NCBI RefSeq assembly: GCF_950066645.1
Contig: NZ_CATMFB010000013.1
Location: 56,447-120,446, forward strand
Origin: an uncultured Thalassolituus sp.
GTDB taxonomy: Bacteria > Pseudomonadota > Gammaproteobacteria > Pseudomonadales > Oceanobacteraceae
Reading direction: 5' to 3'
Length of the DNA stretch: 64,000 nt
Each line of letters starts with the position of its first letter. Within the stretch, counting starts at the first letter, position 1. Made by a program: the position numbers and the translations under genes. The notes beneath the pieces are model-generated. The model ran no database searches. It was not told the origin of the DNA and saw only the letters and a program-made list of their open reading frames with translations. This document shows positions 45,492 through 56,369 of the stretch, in pieces.

Positions 45492-46607
45492 TTATTCTTC
45501 GTCTTTCTTGCCAGACAGCTGTTTCAGAAGGCTCTCAGGTACCTGACGGATCAGCAAAGACTTTTCCTGTTGATTAAACTCAACACCTTCTCCCAGTAAG
45601 CTGGCCGAGAAGCTCAGGCTGATTTCTTTATTCTTACCGCTGTAGCGTATGAAGCCCTTCAGTTTCTTACGGTCCGGAATCAGTTCAGATTTTACTGCCT
45701 CAGCAACGTCAGTCATTGGCGCGCCCAGTTCGACGAGTTGCTCGGGTGTCAGGCCGCTGGTGTCTTTCTGGGCTTTCTGCCGCTCTTTTTTCTTTTCTAT
45801 CAGATAATGTGAGAAAGCTTCGCCGGGTTGAGACTTCATTTCGGTAGATAGGTGTTGATCGAGTTCGTCAAAGTCAACAGCCTCTCCGCGCATGTCCTGT
45901 TCAATGCAGAAGTCGACGACTTTTGACTTGTACGCAAAGGCTTCTGCGGCGGGCAGGGTACGACTGTACTCGTCCACAATTGAGAGGAATTCTTCGGTCT
46001 CTGCGGCGGTGTTCAGGGTGTCTGTAAAGCCAATTGTACTCAGTATCTGATTCTGCAATGGGCGATCACCACGGCCGAACGAGAACGTGATGTATTTACT
46101 GTCGCTGTCCTGCTGCCAGTCGGTCAGATTGATGCAGAGGCCAAAGCCTGTATTCGAGAAGTCGAGGTAACGGGTTTCACTGAGGCTAAGATCACTGTTC
46201 ACGGTCACACTGTCTTTATAGCGCAGATGGAACAGGTAGAGGCGGTCGCTGTCTTCGAGGCTTTCGTGGAAGAACGCCAGGTACCCATCGACCAGAAAGT
46301 CAGTATTGTCGAGCCCCGCGGCGAGTTGCTCCATACAGCGGCGCGCCCAGCTCTGAAAGCTCATGCCACCTTTCTGCCAGTCTTTCAGTAGTCCCTGAAA
46401 CACGGGTGCTTCGTGGCTGAACACACCGTATCTCTTGCCACTGCGCTGCATCAGTATGCCTTTCAGCTGCTTTGTGGCGCGCTGATAATAGGCTGACAGA
46501 GGGCTGTCTTCATCGGCGACACCATCCTGGTCGCTCATGGTAACTTTTGCGGCCGGTTCTTTCTCCAGCTTAGCGATTCCGTGAGTTATAAAGTGCTTGA
46601 GTGCCAT
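45492..46607 (-). CDS. yejK: Nucleoid-associated protein YejK/NdpA
   Basis: 371 residues, close to the 335-residue family norm with a slightly longer acidic start. Family features: MALKHFITHGIAKLEKE, a central region with LSETRYLDFSNTGFGLCINLT, and the C-terminal IPDRKKLKGFIRYSGKNKEISLSFSASLLGE. It binds DNA of the nucleoid, found in many gammaproteobacteria. Stands alone, converging with a lipoprotein gene. Confidence 0.9.
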   Translation of the reverse strand: MALKHFITHGIAKLEKEPAAKVTMSDQDGVADEDSPLSAYYQRATKQLKGILMQRSGKRYGVFSHEAPVFQGLLKDWQKGGMSFQSWARRCMEQLAAGLDNTDFLVDGYLAFFHESLEDSDRLYLFHLRYKDSVTVNSDLSLSETRYLDFSNTGFGLCINLTDWQQDSDSKYITFSFGRGDRPLQNQILSTIGFTDTLNTAAETEEFLSIVDEYSRTLPAAEAFAYKSKVVDFCIEQDMRGEAVDFDELDQHLSTEMKSQPGEAFSHYLIEKKKERQKAQKDTSGLTPEQLVELGAPMTDVAEAVKSELIPDRKKLKGFIRYSGKNKEISLSFSASLLGEGVEFNQQEKSLLIRQVPESLLKQLSGKKDEE

Positions 46608-46772
46608 ACAGGTCTGACCGGACAGAAAAGAGCGATGATAACACGTAGATTTCCATAGCCCCTAAAGTGTCCTGCCGTTAAACTTGAAGTACGTCAGGCG
46701 CTTTGTCTGCGAAATAATCAGTAAATCATTGGTCTGTTTCCGGTTGGATTTCAGACCTCAGAGGAAATAACC

Positions 46773-47168
46773 ATGCCCTATGCCCTGTCTGCCAAAAACC
46801 GTGAATCGTCTCTGGCGTTGAGTGACAACAAACGTTACGAGCTGTTTCTGAGCAAGGTGGCGGAGTTCGGTGAGGTCTGGAGTCTTGCCAACGAGGAAGG
46901 TTGGGTGACTGTGGTGACCGACGAAGGGGAAAACTGCCTGCCGGTCTGGCCTCATCCCGATTATGCCCTCGATTGGGCAACCGGTGACTGGGCGGACTGC
47001 GAACCAAAAATGATTCCTCTTGATGTCTGGCTGGAGCGCTGGACTCCCGGGTTGGATCAGGATGAAACACTGCTGGTGGTATTTCCGAACCTGAAAGAGC
47101 AGGCCGTATTGGTTGATCCTTTTCAGCTGGATGAGGACATCCGCGCTATTCTTGAACAGGAAGATTAA
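46773..47168 (+). CDS. DUF2750-domain protein
   Basis: 131 residues, cytosolic, acidic. The DUF2750 pattern is visible: RYELFLSKVAEFGEVWSLANEEGWVTV and LPVWPHPDYALDWATGDWADCEPKMIPLDVWLERWTPGL. Function unknown. AGAGGAAAT lies 8-10 bases before ATG. It begins a run of four same-strand genes with short gaps (23, overlap, 61 bases), so probably an operon with the exported peroxidase-like gene. Confidence 0.85.
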   Translation: MPYALSAKNRESSLALSDNKRYELFLSKVAEFGEVWSLANEEGWVTVVTDEGENCLPVWPHPDYALDWATGDWADCEPKMIPLDVWLERWTPGLDQDETLLVVFPNLKEQAVLVDPFQLDEDIRAILEQED

Positions 47169-47191
47169 TCCCCCTTATGTCTGGAGGTATT

Positions 47192-47749
47192 ATGAAGGCA
47201 TTCTCTGGTCTGATCCTGGTCGCAGCCATCGCTGCACCGGGTCTCGTATCGGCGGTTGAGGCGTACCCTGAAAACTGTCCTGAGATTTTTCATCACACAA
47301 TGAAGCAGTTGCACAGCAGCAAGATGCTCAACCTGTGTGAGGTCACAGGCGGGAACCCCGTTCTTTTGGTGAACACGGCAAGTCATTGCGGATTCACTGA
47401 CCAGTTCGGAGATCTTGAAAAGATTCATCAGAAGTACAAAGACCGCGGGCTGGTTGTTCTTGGCGTTTCTTCTGACTCCTTTAACCAGGAAGCAGATGAT
47501 GAAGCGGAAGCCGCAGACGTGTGCTACAAGAACTTCGGGGTCAGTTTCACTATGCTGTCGACGGTGCCTGTAAAAGGCGACGAAGCGCACCCTTTATTTA
47601 AGGAAGTCGCTCGTCAGGATCAGTATCCCCGTTGGAATTTTTACAAGTTTCTGATTAACCGCGAGGGCGAGGTTGTGTCGTCGAATTCAAGTATGCGGTT
47701 GCCCTCGGATAAAAAAATCGAAAAGCTCATCGCGGACAAAAGTGAATGA
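47192..47749 (+). CDS. Exported glutathione-peroxidase-like protein
   Basis: 185 residues from ATG 47192 (GGAGG 5 bases upstream). A signal peptide (1-22, LVAAIAAPGLVSA) precedes a thioredoxin-fold GPx domain with catalytic Cys66 in NTASHCGFTDQF. The Trp-Asn pair is present in YPRWNFYKFLI. The usual GFPCNQF motif is replaced by GVSSDSF, so the canonical Gln of the tetrad is missing and the resolving Cys site is altered. A periplasmic hydroperoxide or thiol reductase is likely, but the reductant is uncertain. Its stop overlaps the next ATG by 4 bases. Confidence 0.85.
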   Translation: MKAFSGLILVAAIAAPGLVSAVEAYPENCPEIFHHTMKQLHSSKMLNLCEVTGGNPVLLVNTASHCGFTDQFGDLEKIHQKYKDRGLVVLGVSSDSFNQEADDEAEAADVCYKNFGVSFTMLSTVPVKGDEAHPLFKEVARQDQYPRWNFYKFLINREGEVVSSNSSMRLPSDKKIEKLIADKSE

Positions 47750-48231
47750 ACGATCCCGCTGCTGATCTTCTGAGCATCGATCCACTGACCTGGCAGGGCA
47801 TTCTTACCTGCCTGGTCTGCGGTACCATCGTAGGTCTTGAACGACAGCTGCGGGGCAAGCCTGTGGGTATCCGGACAGCGAGTCTGATTGTCCTGGGGAC
47901 TTATGCATTTGTTGCTCTCGCTCAGTCTGTCACTAATGATGTGACTGACGCCTCACGAATCATAGGTCAGGTCGTTACTGGCGTTGGTTTTCTTGGTGCC
48001 GGTGTGATGTTATCCAAAGATGGTGTTGTACTTGGCGTAACGTCGGCGGCGACTATCTGGGTGCTGGCTGCGATTGGCGTAGCGGTCGCTATTGCTGGTC
48101 ATTTTATGGCGGCGAAGCTGGCGATTGTGGTTATTCTCATACTGGTAGGCGTGGATATTCTGGAAAGTTATTCCACCGTACTCACCCGTGGTGTGCATGC
48201 CCGTTACAGCAACTGGAAACAGAAACGCTGA
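47746..48231 (+). CDS. MgtC/SapB-family membrane protein
   Basis: 161 residues with about four hydrophobic helices. MgtC signature: CGTIVGLERQLRGKPVGIRTASLIVLG and GVGFLGAGVMLSKDGVVLGVTSAATIWVLAAIGVA. This is the short N-terminal membrane domain only. Family members affect Mg2+ homeostasis, F-ATPase and acid survival in pathogens; role here unknown. Starts in the ATGA overlap with the peroxidase-like gene (47746-47749), so coupled. Confidence 0.9.
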   Translation: MNDPAADLLSIDPLTWQGILTCLVCGTIVGLERQLRGKPVGIRTASLIVLGTYAFVALAQSVTNDVTDASRIIGQVVTGVGFLGAGVMLSKDGVVLGVTSAATIWVLAAIGVAVAIAGHFMAAKLAIVVILILVGVDILESYSTVLTRGVHARYSNWKQKR

Positions 48232-48292
48232 ACTTTTCCCCTGAGTAACTCTCCTATTTATGACGTTCATATTCGTATACAGGAGAGTTCTT

Positions 48293-48451
48293 ATGGACCT
48301 TATCAGGATTCTGTTTTCTGTACTTCTGCCACCGCTGGGTGTATTTCTTCAGGTTGGCCTGGGCGGGGCATTCTGGCTCAATATCCTTCTTACATTACTC
48401 GGTTATTTACCCGGAATTATTCACGCGGTCTGGATTATAGCCCGTCGCTGA
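48293..48451 (+). CDS. Pmp3/YqaE-family small membrane protein
   Basis: 52 residues with two transmembrane helices: LIRILFSVLLPPLGVFLQVG and FWLNILLTLLGYLPGIIHAVWII, the Pmp3 signature PPLGV...LGY(L/I)PGIIHA. AGGAGAG is 6 bases before ATG 48293. Such proteolipids respond to salt or cold and alter membrane potential. The stop lies 17 bases inside the 3' end of the convergent marC-like gene. Confidence 0.9.
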   Translation: MDLIRILFSVLLPPLGVFLQVGLGGAFWLNILLTLLGYLPGIIHAVWIIARR

Positions 48452-49067
48452 ATGGCTTGAGGTGAAAAAATACCTGAATGCCAGCAAGCACGGCGTTCAC
48501 CGCGACCGATGCCAGAATAAGGCCCATGACACGGCTGATCACGCTGGCACCGGCTTCGCCAATGACTTTGAGTATATGACTTCCGAGCAGCATAAAAATG
48601 AGAGTGATCAAAAGTACGCTCAGTATGATGCCGGTGGTCATTACCTGATGCATCACCGAAAACCTGTGGTTGTCGGTAAGTAAAACGGCGGCCATCATCG
48701 CCCCTGGGGAGGCGATGGATGGTATTGCCAGAGGAAAGACCGCAGAGTGCATTCCCTTCTTAATCATGTCGAGTTCAGATTCAGGCTTACTTTCACCAAA
48801 CATCATTGTCATCGCGAAAATAAACAGAACAATTCCCCCAGCGATCTGAAAAGCGGGTAGGGGAATGCTCATCGCGTCGAGCAGAAACTCTCCAGCCACA
48901 ACAAAGAAAAGAAGCACCAGAGTGGCGATGATAATGGCTTTGTACGCGAGTTTACGGCGTGTGGCATTGTCGGCATAAGCAGACGCCAGCGCCAGGTAGA
49001 CCGGAATCGTCCCGATCGGGTCGATCACCGACCAGAGCAGGACAAACTGCTTGATAATATCCTGCAT
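48435..49067 (-). CDS. MarC/UPF0056-family membrane protein
   Basis: 210 residues with six transmembrane helices. MarC features: FVLLWSVIDPIGTIPVYLALAS and IPSIASPGAMMAAVLL, with EFLLDAMSIPLPAFQIAGGIVLFIFAMTMMFG in the middle. Despite the name, MarC is not proven in multidrug resistance; the function is unknown. It starts 8 bases after cti, so it is the third gene of a GST-cti-marC operon. Confidence 0.92.
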   Translation of the reverse strand: MQDIIKQFVLLWSVIDPIGTIPVYLALASAYADNATRRKLAYKAIIIATLVLLFFVVAGEFLLDAMSIPLPAFQIAGGIVLFIFAMTMMFGESKPESELDMIKKGMHSAVFPLAIPSIASPGAMMAAVLLTDNHRFSVMHQVMTTGIILSVLLITLIFMLLGSHILKVIGEAGASVISRVMGLILASVAVNAVLAGIQVFFHLKPFSDGL

Positions 49068-49075
49068 TTTTTACC

Positions 49076-51472
49076 TCAACGGTTTTCCAGGCGATTGTAA
49101 TCGAGAAGCCCATAATTGAGCGGATCATTACGGCGGTACCAGTGGTGGAGCTGGTCACTGTGATTCCAGAACTGCTCATCCGTTCGCCGAACCGCGTAGC
49201 GGGTCGCGAATACTTCAAAGTCGCTTTCATTGGTAAGCAGGCTCATGTCCTTCACGAACTTATCCAGGCGGAAAGATGAAATCCGGAACAGAGCGGAGGG
49301 ATAGCTACCAAGAATTCCCGGTACGATCGTCAAATAATCTTCTTCCGGCAGGCGATTGTCTTCTTCATACAACAGGCCCGTCAGATTGCTGTGCCCACTG
49401 GCGCGGAGCAGTGTGAATACCTGCTGACCGCCGGCCATATCATCGACCATGAGGAATGAAATTTCCGGCATGATATTGGCGGCTGTGCCTTTTATGCGGT
49501 TGATCCGGATGAGCTTATCAAGTTGTTCAGGAGTCACAGCACCTGCCATACGATATTTGTCTTCCAGTGCCCCACTCAGTCGCTGATGAATCATGTCATA
49601 CAGTTCCAGCTGTGGGGCATCAGTTTCATATTGAATCGCGGGGTTCGTCAGTACCTGCTTTTCATAGTTCACAAGGTATTCCCTGACTTCGTCAGAAGCG
49701 TCCCGATACCAGTATTCTGCAAGCCGGATTCGCTCATCCTGTGGTAACAGTGTCAGAAAATTATGCTCGCCTTCCATTCGGAGAAAGTCCATATACAGGC
49801 GGGTCATCAGTTGATGGCCAACGTTCCCGAACACATCGAACTCTGTCACCAGAAGATAGTGAATCCGCTCCAGCAGAGGGTAACCGACCAGCCACGCAGT
49901 TTTGGTCGGCTGACCGACCAGCCCCTTAACCACGGTCGAGCTGTCGAAGTGGCGGATGATCGTCAGAGCGGCGTTCGGGTTATGGCCGTCACCGTCCCAT
50001 ACCAGATTGAGATTAAGGTCCTGACCATCGGGAAAGCGCTTCAGCATTTCTGCATTTCTGGCTTCTACGTAATTCTTATGCAGGCGCGAATAGCGCAGCC
50101 AGTTAGACAGAATGCCGGAATTGCTCTCGGCTTCTCCCGGCAGGCGAAGGTTGTTGCTCTGCTGACTGAGAAAATCAGCAAATTCAGGTTCTTCCATCTG
50201 ATCCGGATCGACAAAAACCGCCCAGAAGTGATCATCGATAACATTCAATGCGACCTGGCCACGGCAGACAGGCCCTTTAATAAATCCGCTGATAAGAAAT
50301 TCAGATTCTTCCAGCATAAAGCGGTAACGCGACTTCACGGGGAGGTCATGGAATGCAACAAAGGGGTTTGCTGCCACTTCAGGGGCGTATCCGGGCAGCG
50401 TCGACACGTCGTACTCGGGCTCATTGAAGAGCGATTTCATCCACGCCATACGCTCTTCGTTCAGGCGGTAGGGCATGTGAGTTTTAGCTACGATGGTCTC
50501 GCTGACAGGCTGTAAGCGGTAATAAATACGCTGAACTCCGGGGTCATCGTACGGACGACGGGTGGGGACGATACGTATTGGCACGCCGGGCGCCGTGTAC
50601 GAGCGAACCAGCTTGAAGTAACGCTGTGGCTGAGTGGCCGGTTCGACTCCGCGGAAAATTGGCTCAGGTGAGAAGTAAAGGTTCGCCAGGAACAGATGTT
50701 CGTACATGTAGCGACTGGCCAGTTGCTGGCGTAGTGAGTCGTCATTGAAGTAACGCTCCCATGCCGATACCTGGGCTTCTTCCTCTGCCGTCAGAGGTTT
50801 CTCCCCCGACATCGGAGCCCCTGAGCGCAGCCAGCTGGTCAGAGTCGCGTATTCTTTGTCACTGATTGCGGGGAGTGCATAGGGCATTCCCCAGAGAGGA
50901 TGTTCTTCTGCAAACTCTCCGAATGCTTCGCGGGTTGGGCAGGTCTGACTGCGGTTCAGTGAAAAATCAAAGTCGTCACCGAGAAGCGCTACATCGGGTA
51001 GTGGGCGAGCTTCTTTGAGTGCCAGCATCTGATATATGAGAGAGTTCGCCAGGTTAACTTCCGGAGTACGCGAGCGCTCGTTCAGAACCGGGTGAAATCC
51101 TTTTGCCCGCCAACCTTCAGTGGATTGCGCATCAATACCAAGACGGGTGGGTTCTGCAGCCAGTATTCGAGTGCCTTCATACACCTTTTTCGCGGTTGCG
51201 CCCCGCATGATCCCCTCGGGAGAGGTCATTTTCAGCTGGCAGGGCGCATCATAGCAGGCGTGACATACGACACACCGGTTTTCGAGAATAGGCTCAATAT
51301 CAGTGCGGTAGCTGATGGCTTCTGCGGAGTGAAATTCGTTACGTTGATCGGTGATAACTGTTTTCCCGAAGAGGCTTTCCATGTCTGTGCTGCTCAGGCC
51401 AACAGAGGCGCAGCCTGCCAGCAGCACAAGCACCACCAACCACATCCGGTTGAACGGTTTTTCCGGTTTCAT
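49076..51472 (-). CDS. cti: Fatty-acid cis/trans isomerase
   Basis: 798 residues, periplasmic haem protein that converts cis- to trans-unsaturated fatty acids of membrane lipids during solvent or heat stress. A c-type haem motif CVVCH is at 67-71, just after the signal (motif in SYRTDIEPILENRCVVCHACYDAPCQL). The N-terminus carries a lipobox LLAGC (Cys21), so this version is probably a lipoprotein. Further family features include GYPLLERIHYLLVTEFDVFGNVGHQLMTRLYMDFLRMEGEHNF. Between a GST and a MarC gene. Confidence 0.95.
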   Translation of the reverse strand: MKPEKPFNRMWLVVLVLLAGCASVGLSSTDMESLFGKTVITDQRNEFHSAEAISYRTDIEPILENRCVVCHACYDAPCQLKMTSPEGIMRGATAKKVYEGTRILAAEPTRLGIDAQSTEGWRAKGFHPVLNERSRTPEVNLANSLIYQMLALKEARPLPDVALLGDDFDFSLNRSQTCPTREAFGEFAEEHPLWGMPYALPAISDKEYATLTSWLRSGAPMSGEKPLTAEEEAQVSAWERYFNDDSLRQQLASRYMYEHLFLANLYFSPEPIFRGVEPATQPQRYFKLVRSYTAPGVPIRIVPTRRPYDDPGVQRIYYRLQPVSETIVAKTHMPYRLNEERMAWMKSLFNEPEYDVSTLPGYAPEVAANPFVAFHDLPVKSRYRFMLEESEFLISGFIKGPVCRGQVALNVIDDHFWAVFVDPDQMEEPEFADFLSQQSNNLRLPGEAESNSGILSNWLRYSRLHKNYVEARNAEMLKRFPDGQDLNLNLVWDGDGHNPNAALTIIRHFDSSTVVKGLVGQPTKTAWLVGYPLLERIHYLLVTEFDVFGNVGHQLMTRLYMDFLRMEGEHNFLTLLPQDERIRLAEYWYRDASDEVREYLVNYEKQVLTNPAIQYETDAPQLELYDMIHQRLSGALEDKYRMAGAVTPEQLDKLIRINRIKGTAANIMPEISFLMVDDMAGGQQVFTLLRASGHSNLTGLLYEEDNRLPEEDYLTIVPGILGSYPSALFRISSFRLDKFVKDMSLLTNESDFEVFATRYAVRRTDEQFWNHSDQLHHWYRRNDPLNYGLLDYNRLENR

Positions 51473-51502
51473 AAAGAATTCTGTCTCCGCTTAATTATTC
51501 AC

Positions 51503-52174
51503 TCATGCGTATGAGTAAGGGCCGCCTTTTTCCAGGGCAGTCTTGTATGTATCAAGCCCGTGTACACGTTCCACCCAGGCTTTGATGGCGGGAAGTTGAG
51601 CAGCAGCGCCTGACCGGTTGATCGCTGCTTCCAGTGGGAAAATCATCTGGAAGTCGGCTCCGGTCATCTGGTCACCGGCAAACCAATGGTGCCGGCTGAG
51701 GTGTTCATTCACAAATGCCAGGTTACGTTTTACGTTCGGACTGATGAATGAGTTCATTACCTGTCCAGCGATCGCTTTGGCGATCGGGCGTGCAAAGAAG
51801 GGCATAGGTGCGGTCTTCACTTTCTCAAAGACTAGCGTCATTACCAGGTAAGGCATCATTGAGCCTTCAGCAAAGTGCAACCAATATTCCGCCTGATCTT
51901 CTGCTTTTGATCCCGCCTCCGGTATGAGTCCTTTGTCCTGCCCATAGTTCCGGATGAGATAATTAATGATGACTGCAGATTCGGCGATAGTTTTGCCGCC
52001 ATCCGTGATGATCGGAGATTTTCCGAGGGGGTGAATGGCTTTCAGGCTGTCCGGTGCCAGATTGGTTTTAGGATCGCGCTCGTAGCGTTTGATTTCATAA
52101 TCGACCCCCAGCTCTTCCAGAAGCCAGATAATACGTTGCGAACGGGAGTCGTTGAGATGGTGAAGAGTGATCAT
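51503..52174 (-). CDS. Glutathione S-transferase
   Basis: 223 residues. N-terminal thioredoxin-like domain (MITLHHLNDSRSQRIIWLLEELG, with the Ser/Asn typical of beta-like GSTs and the SPIITDGGKTIAESAVIINYL glutathione-binding segment) then an all-helical C-terminal domain (WFAGDQMTGADFQMIFPLEA). Likely detoxification. First gene of the GST-cti-marC operon, 30 bases before cti. Confidence 0.93.
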   Translation of the reverse strand: MITLHHLNDSRSQRIIWLLEELGVDYEIKRYERDPKTNLAPDSLKAIHPLGKSPIITDGGKTIAESAVIINYLIRNYGQDKGLIPEAGSKAEDQAEYWLHFAEGSMMPYLVMTLVFEKVKTAPMPFFARPIAKAIAGQVMNSFISPNVKRNLAFVNEHLSRHHWFAGDQMTGADFQMIFPLEAAINRSGAAAQLPAIKAWVERVHGLDTYKTALEKGGPYSYA

Positions 52175-52285
52175 AAGTTGTCCGATTCCGGTAATAGTAC
52201 AGATTCGGCCTATTTATAAACGACATGACTCTCAGAAGAAAGGGGACCTGTGTCTTATGACAGGCTAGGAGTGCAACAGTGAAAT

Positions 52286-54598
52286 TCAGTTTCCGAACCT
52301 GAATTGTTGCAGTTGCCCCCGGATCTGCGACGCAATCTGAGAGAGGTCATTGCTGCTCTTACCTATGCTGGCAGCGGAGTGCAGAATATCGTCAGACAAG
52401 TCTTTTACTTCTGAGACATTGCGTTCAATTTCGCGACTGACGGCGCTTTGCTCTTCGGCTGCGGCAGCGATCTGTGTACTCATTTCTTCCACACCATCGA
52501 TATCAACAGCGATCTCATCCATGTTTGAGGCGGTGTGCTCAATCCGTTCCAGGGACTGGCGGGTGTCTTCTCCAGAGGCACGGATAGAGTCGCGAACGGT
52601 GACGACCTGATTCTGCAGTGACTGAATCCGCGAGCGGATGTCTTCTGTGCTGGTCGCTGTGCGGCTTGCAAGTGTCCGTACCTCGTCCGCAACGACGGCA
52701 AATCCTCGACCCTGTTCGCCCGCTCGGGCAGCCTCAATGGCAGCATTCAGGGCCAGCAGGTTGGTCTGTTCGGCGATTGTCTGTATCACGTCCAGCACGG
52801 CACCGATGCTGTCACTCTCTGTCTCCAGAATGCCGATCGCTTCTTCGGAGCGTTTCATATTGTCCCCAAGGCTGCGGATTTTCTCCCGGGCCTGAGTCGA
52901 CATGGTATTGCTTTCTTTTATCCTCTGGCGGGTGTCACGGATCCGGCTGGCGGCCTGGTCCGCATGATTGGCGACTTCTGTTACCGAGGCGCTGACCTCT
53001 GCCGTCGCTGTGGCTGCCAGATTAACTTCGCCATTCTGGCGGTTCACGCGCTCGCTGGTGTTGTGAGTTTCCTGCGCCAGCGATTGTGCCTGCTGGTTCA
53101 GAGTGTCAGACGTTGTGTGCATTTCCAGCATAAACTGCTGCAGGCCGTCCATCAGATCATTCATGGTATTACTCAGATCCTGAAATTCATCGGCTCCGCG
53201 AATGGCAAACCGGCTGGTCACGTCGTGGTCCCGCGCGCTGGCTGATACTTTGCGGATAAATACAGTGATCGGATGGCTGATAGAGCGTCCGAGCCACAGC
53301 GCAATAAAGGTTCCGGCGGCCGCTATCAGGAGAGAGCTGATCAGAGTGTAGGTAATGAGGTCTCGGGTCGTGTTATAGACTGTTGCATACGCTTCGTCTT
53401 TATCGACCTGACTGATTAATGCCCAGTTCTGTCCGAACGCCGTCAGTGGACCGAACGCTGTCACTGTCTCTTTACCGAAGATATCCGTGATTTCCATGAT
53501 GCCGCTCTCTCCCTGAAGTGCACTTCTCACGGGTGTGGTGCGTGCCTCAATGATGCCTACCGACGTCCCCCGGGAGCGAGCTGCAGCCAATACCGGTTCG
53601 CTGGCGCCTTGACCAGCCAGATCCCTGAGTGCCGATTCCGGCGATTCGAGCAGTGCCCGTAAGTCTGAACGCAGACGCGAGTCTGACCCTACGAGGTAGT
53701 TATCACCGGTTTCTCCAAGACCTGATTCTTTCCACTTTTCGTGATTACTCATGATGTGCGAAATACCATCGATCGGCAGCTGAATGATCAACACGCCGGT
53801 CGTTCGGTTGTCTGTTGTTACCGGGGTTGCCAGGAACGCCGCGGGTGAATCATAGGAGGGCAGATAAGGAGCAAAATCGTCGAACACCACTTCACCAGGC
53901 TGCAGGGGCAGTGCTTTATGGTACGCGCGGGCGAGACCGGAGTCTTTGTACGGACCTTCGGTCAGGGAGGTCGCGTAATCCAGCTCTTTGAATACTGTGT
54001 ATACGACGTCGCCCGCCGCAGATACCAGAAACACATCGTACAGACCGTAGGTCTGCAGGTATTGACGCATGGCAGGATGAATCATCTGATGAACGGAATC
54101 GTAGTAGGTGAAGGTGGCTGCCTTCTTCATCGTGTCTTTTTCACCCAGTGGAGCAGGGTTTGCAGCAATGTAAGCGTGCTGCAGTGCGCGGGCATTGGTA
54201 TTCAGCCCGCTGAGAAGGCCATCTGTATTTACTGGTTGCCCGTTCAGGTCGGTGTATCTGCCACCAAAATCGTCGCCGTAGTAGCTTTTAAGGCGGCCGT
54301 CTGGCCGGAAGTTTGATTCCTGGGCGTAGACCGAGAATCCGGCGCTCAGTTCGGTCAGCGCTTCTTTTACGAATGGGTTGCCAGCAAACAGTTTCAGTTG
54401 TTTCTCGAGATTACTGAAGTAAGTCTGAATCTGATCTGACTTCTGCTCGCGTTGGGCTTTGAGGTTTTTGGCAATCAGATCTTCAGTATTCCTGCTTGAG
54501 GCTGTCACAGACACAGAAGCGGTAACCAACGACGTGAGTATGACCGCGACTATGCTGGTGGCAACTACGCTGATGCTGATCTGATGTTTAATTTTCAT
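52286..54598 (-). CDS. Methyl-accepting chemotaxis protein with large dCache-type periplasmic domain
   Basis: 770 residues. TM1 about 8-30; periplasmic dCache-like region about 40-390 ([67 protein letters not shown]); TM2 about 408-430; HAMP; and signalling domain with [20 protein letters not shown] near 605-625. dCache domains usually bind amino acids, amines or organic acids; ligand not identifiable. No adjacent che genes. Confidence 0.92.
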   Translation of the reverse strand: MKIKHQISISVVATSIVAVILTSLVTASVSVTASSRNTEDLIAKNLKAQREQKSDQIQTYFSNLEKQLKLFAGNPFVKEALTELSAGFSVYAQESNFRPDGRLKSYYGDDFGGRYTDLNGQPVNTDGLLSGLNTNARALQHAYIAANPAPLGEKDTMKKAATFTYYDSVHQMIHPAMRQYLQTYGLYDVFLVSAAGDVVYTVFKELDYATSLTEGPYKDSGLARAYHKALPLQPGEVVFDDFAPYLPSYDSPAAFLATPVTTDNRTTGVLIIQLPIDGISHIMSNHEKWKESGLGETGDNYLVGSDSRLRSDLRALLESPESALRDLAGQGASEPVLAAARSRGTSVGIIEARTTPVRSALQGESGIMEITDIFGKETVTAFGPLTAFGQNWALISQVDKDEAYATVYNTTRDLITYTLISSLLIAAAGTFIALWLGRSISHPITVFIRKVSASARDHDVTSRFAIRGADEFQDLSNTMNDLMDGLQQFMLEMHTTSDTLNQQAQSLAQETHNTSERVNRQNGEVNLAATATAEVSASVTEVANHADQAASRIRDTRQRIKESNTMSTQAREKIRSLGDNMKRSEEAIGILETESDSIGAVLDVIQTIAEQTNLLALNAAIEAARAGEQGRGFAVVADEVRTLASRTATSTEDIRSRIQSLQNQVVTVRDSIRASGEDTRQSLERIEHTASNMDEIAVDIDGVEEMSTQIAAAAEEQSAVSREIERNVSEVKDLSDDILHSAASIGKSSNDLSQIASQIRGQLQQFRFGN

Positions 54599-54724
54599 AG
54601 CAGGAATCTTTGTTGGGGCATGACTCCAAAAAGCATAGAATAGGCTGCCTGCTCCAAAGGCTTGTGGCCTGAGTGGATAACTGACATTGATTCACTACTT
54701 AATAACTGTATTCCCGGAGTCATG

Positions 54725-54958
54725 ATGGAACGCATCGAACGAGATTTTTACGCCCGCGATAAGGATGACCAGGACGCTTTTCTGAGCCAGACCTGGTGTA
54801 ATACCTGTATGGAAGTGGATCTGGGAATGAAAGAGCCGCAGGAATACGAACTGAACGGGGTGGTTTACATCGAGGGTAAATGCGCGAAATGCGGTGATCT
54901 TGTGACGACTGAGATCGCGGACGACGACACTGATGGTGAGTGGGAAGACGAACAGTGA
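54725..54958 (+). CDS. Small zinc-ribbon protein
   Basis: 77 residues from ATG 54725, with GGAG (54716-54719) 5 bases upstream; ATG 54722 is 3 bases earlier. Two CxxC pairs, WCNTCM and KCAKCG, about 35 residues apart, form a zinc ribbon or rubredoxin-like knuckle, followed by an acidic tail (ADDDTDGEWEDEQ). I do not recognise a named family; a small DNA/RNA- or protein-binding accessory protein is possible. The upstream frame open to 54662 is not chosen because of the ribosome site. Confidence 0.7.
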   Translation: MERIERDFYARDKDDQDAFLSQTWCNTCMEVDLGMKEPQEYELNGVVYIEGKCAKCGDLVTTEIADDDTDGEWEDEQ

Positions 54959-55003
54959 TACGTCCCTGGCGCCTTAACAGGGCGCCAGAAACGACCGAAG
55001 TAG

Positions 55004-56315
<1,312 letters not shown>

Positions 56316-56369
56316 TGTTGGCCTTAAAGTCAGGTTGAGTTTCAGTGCGCTATTGTAACAAGGAAACCT

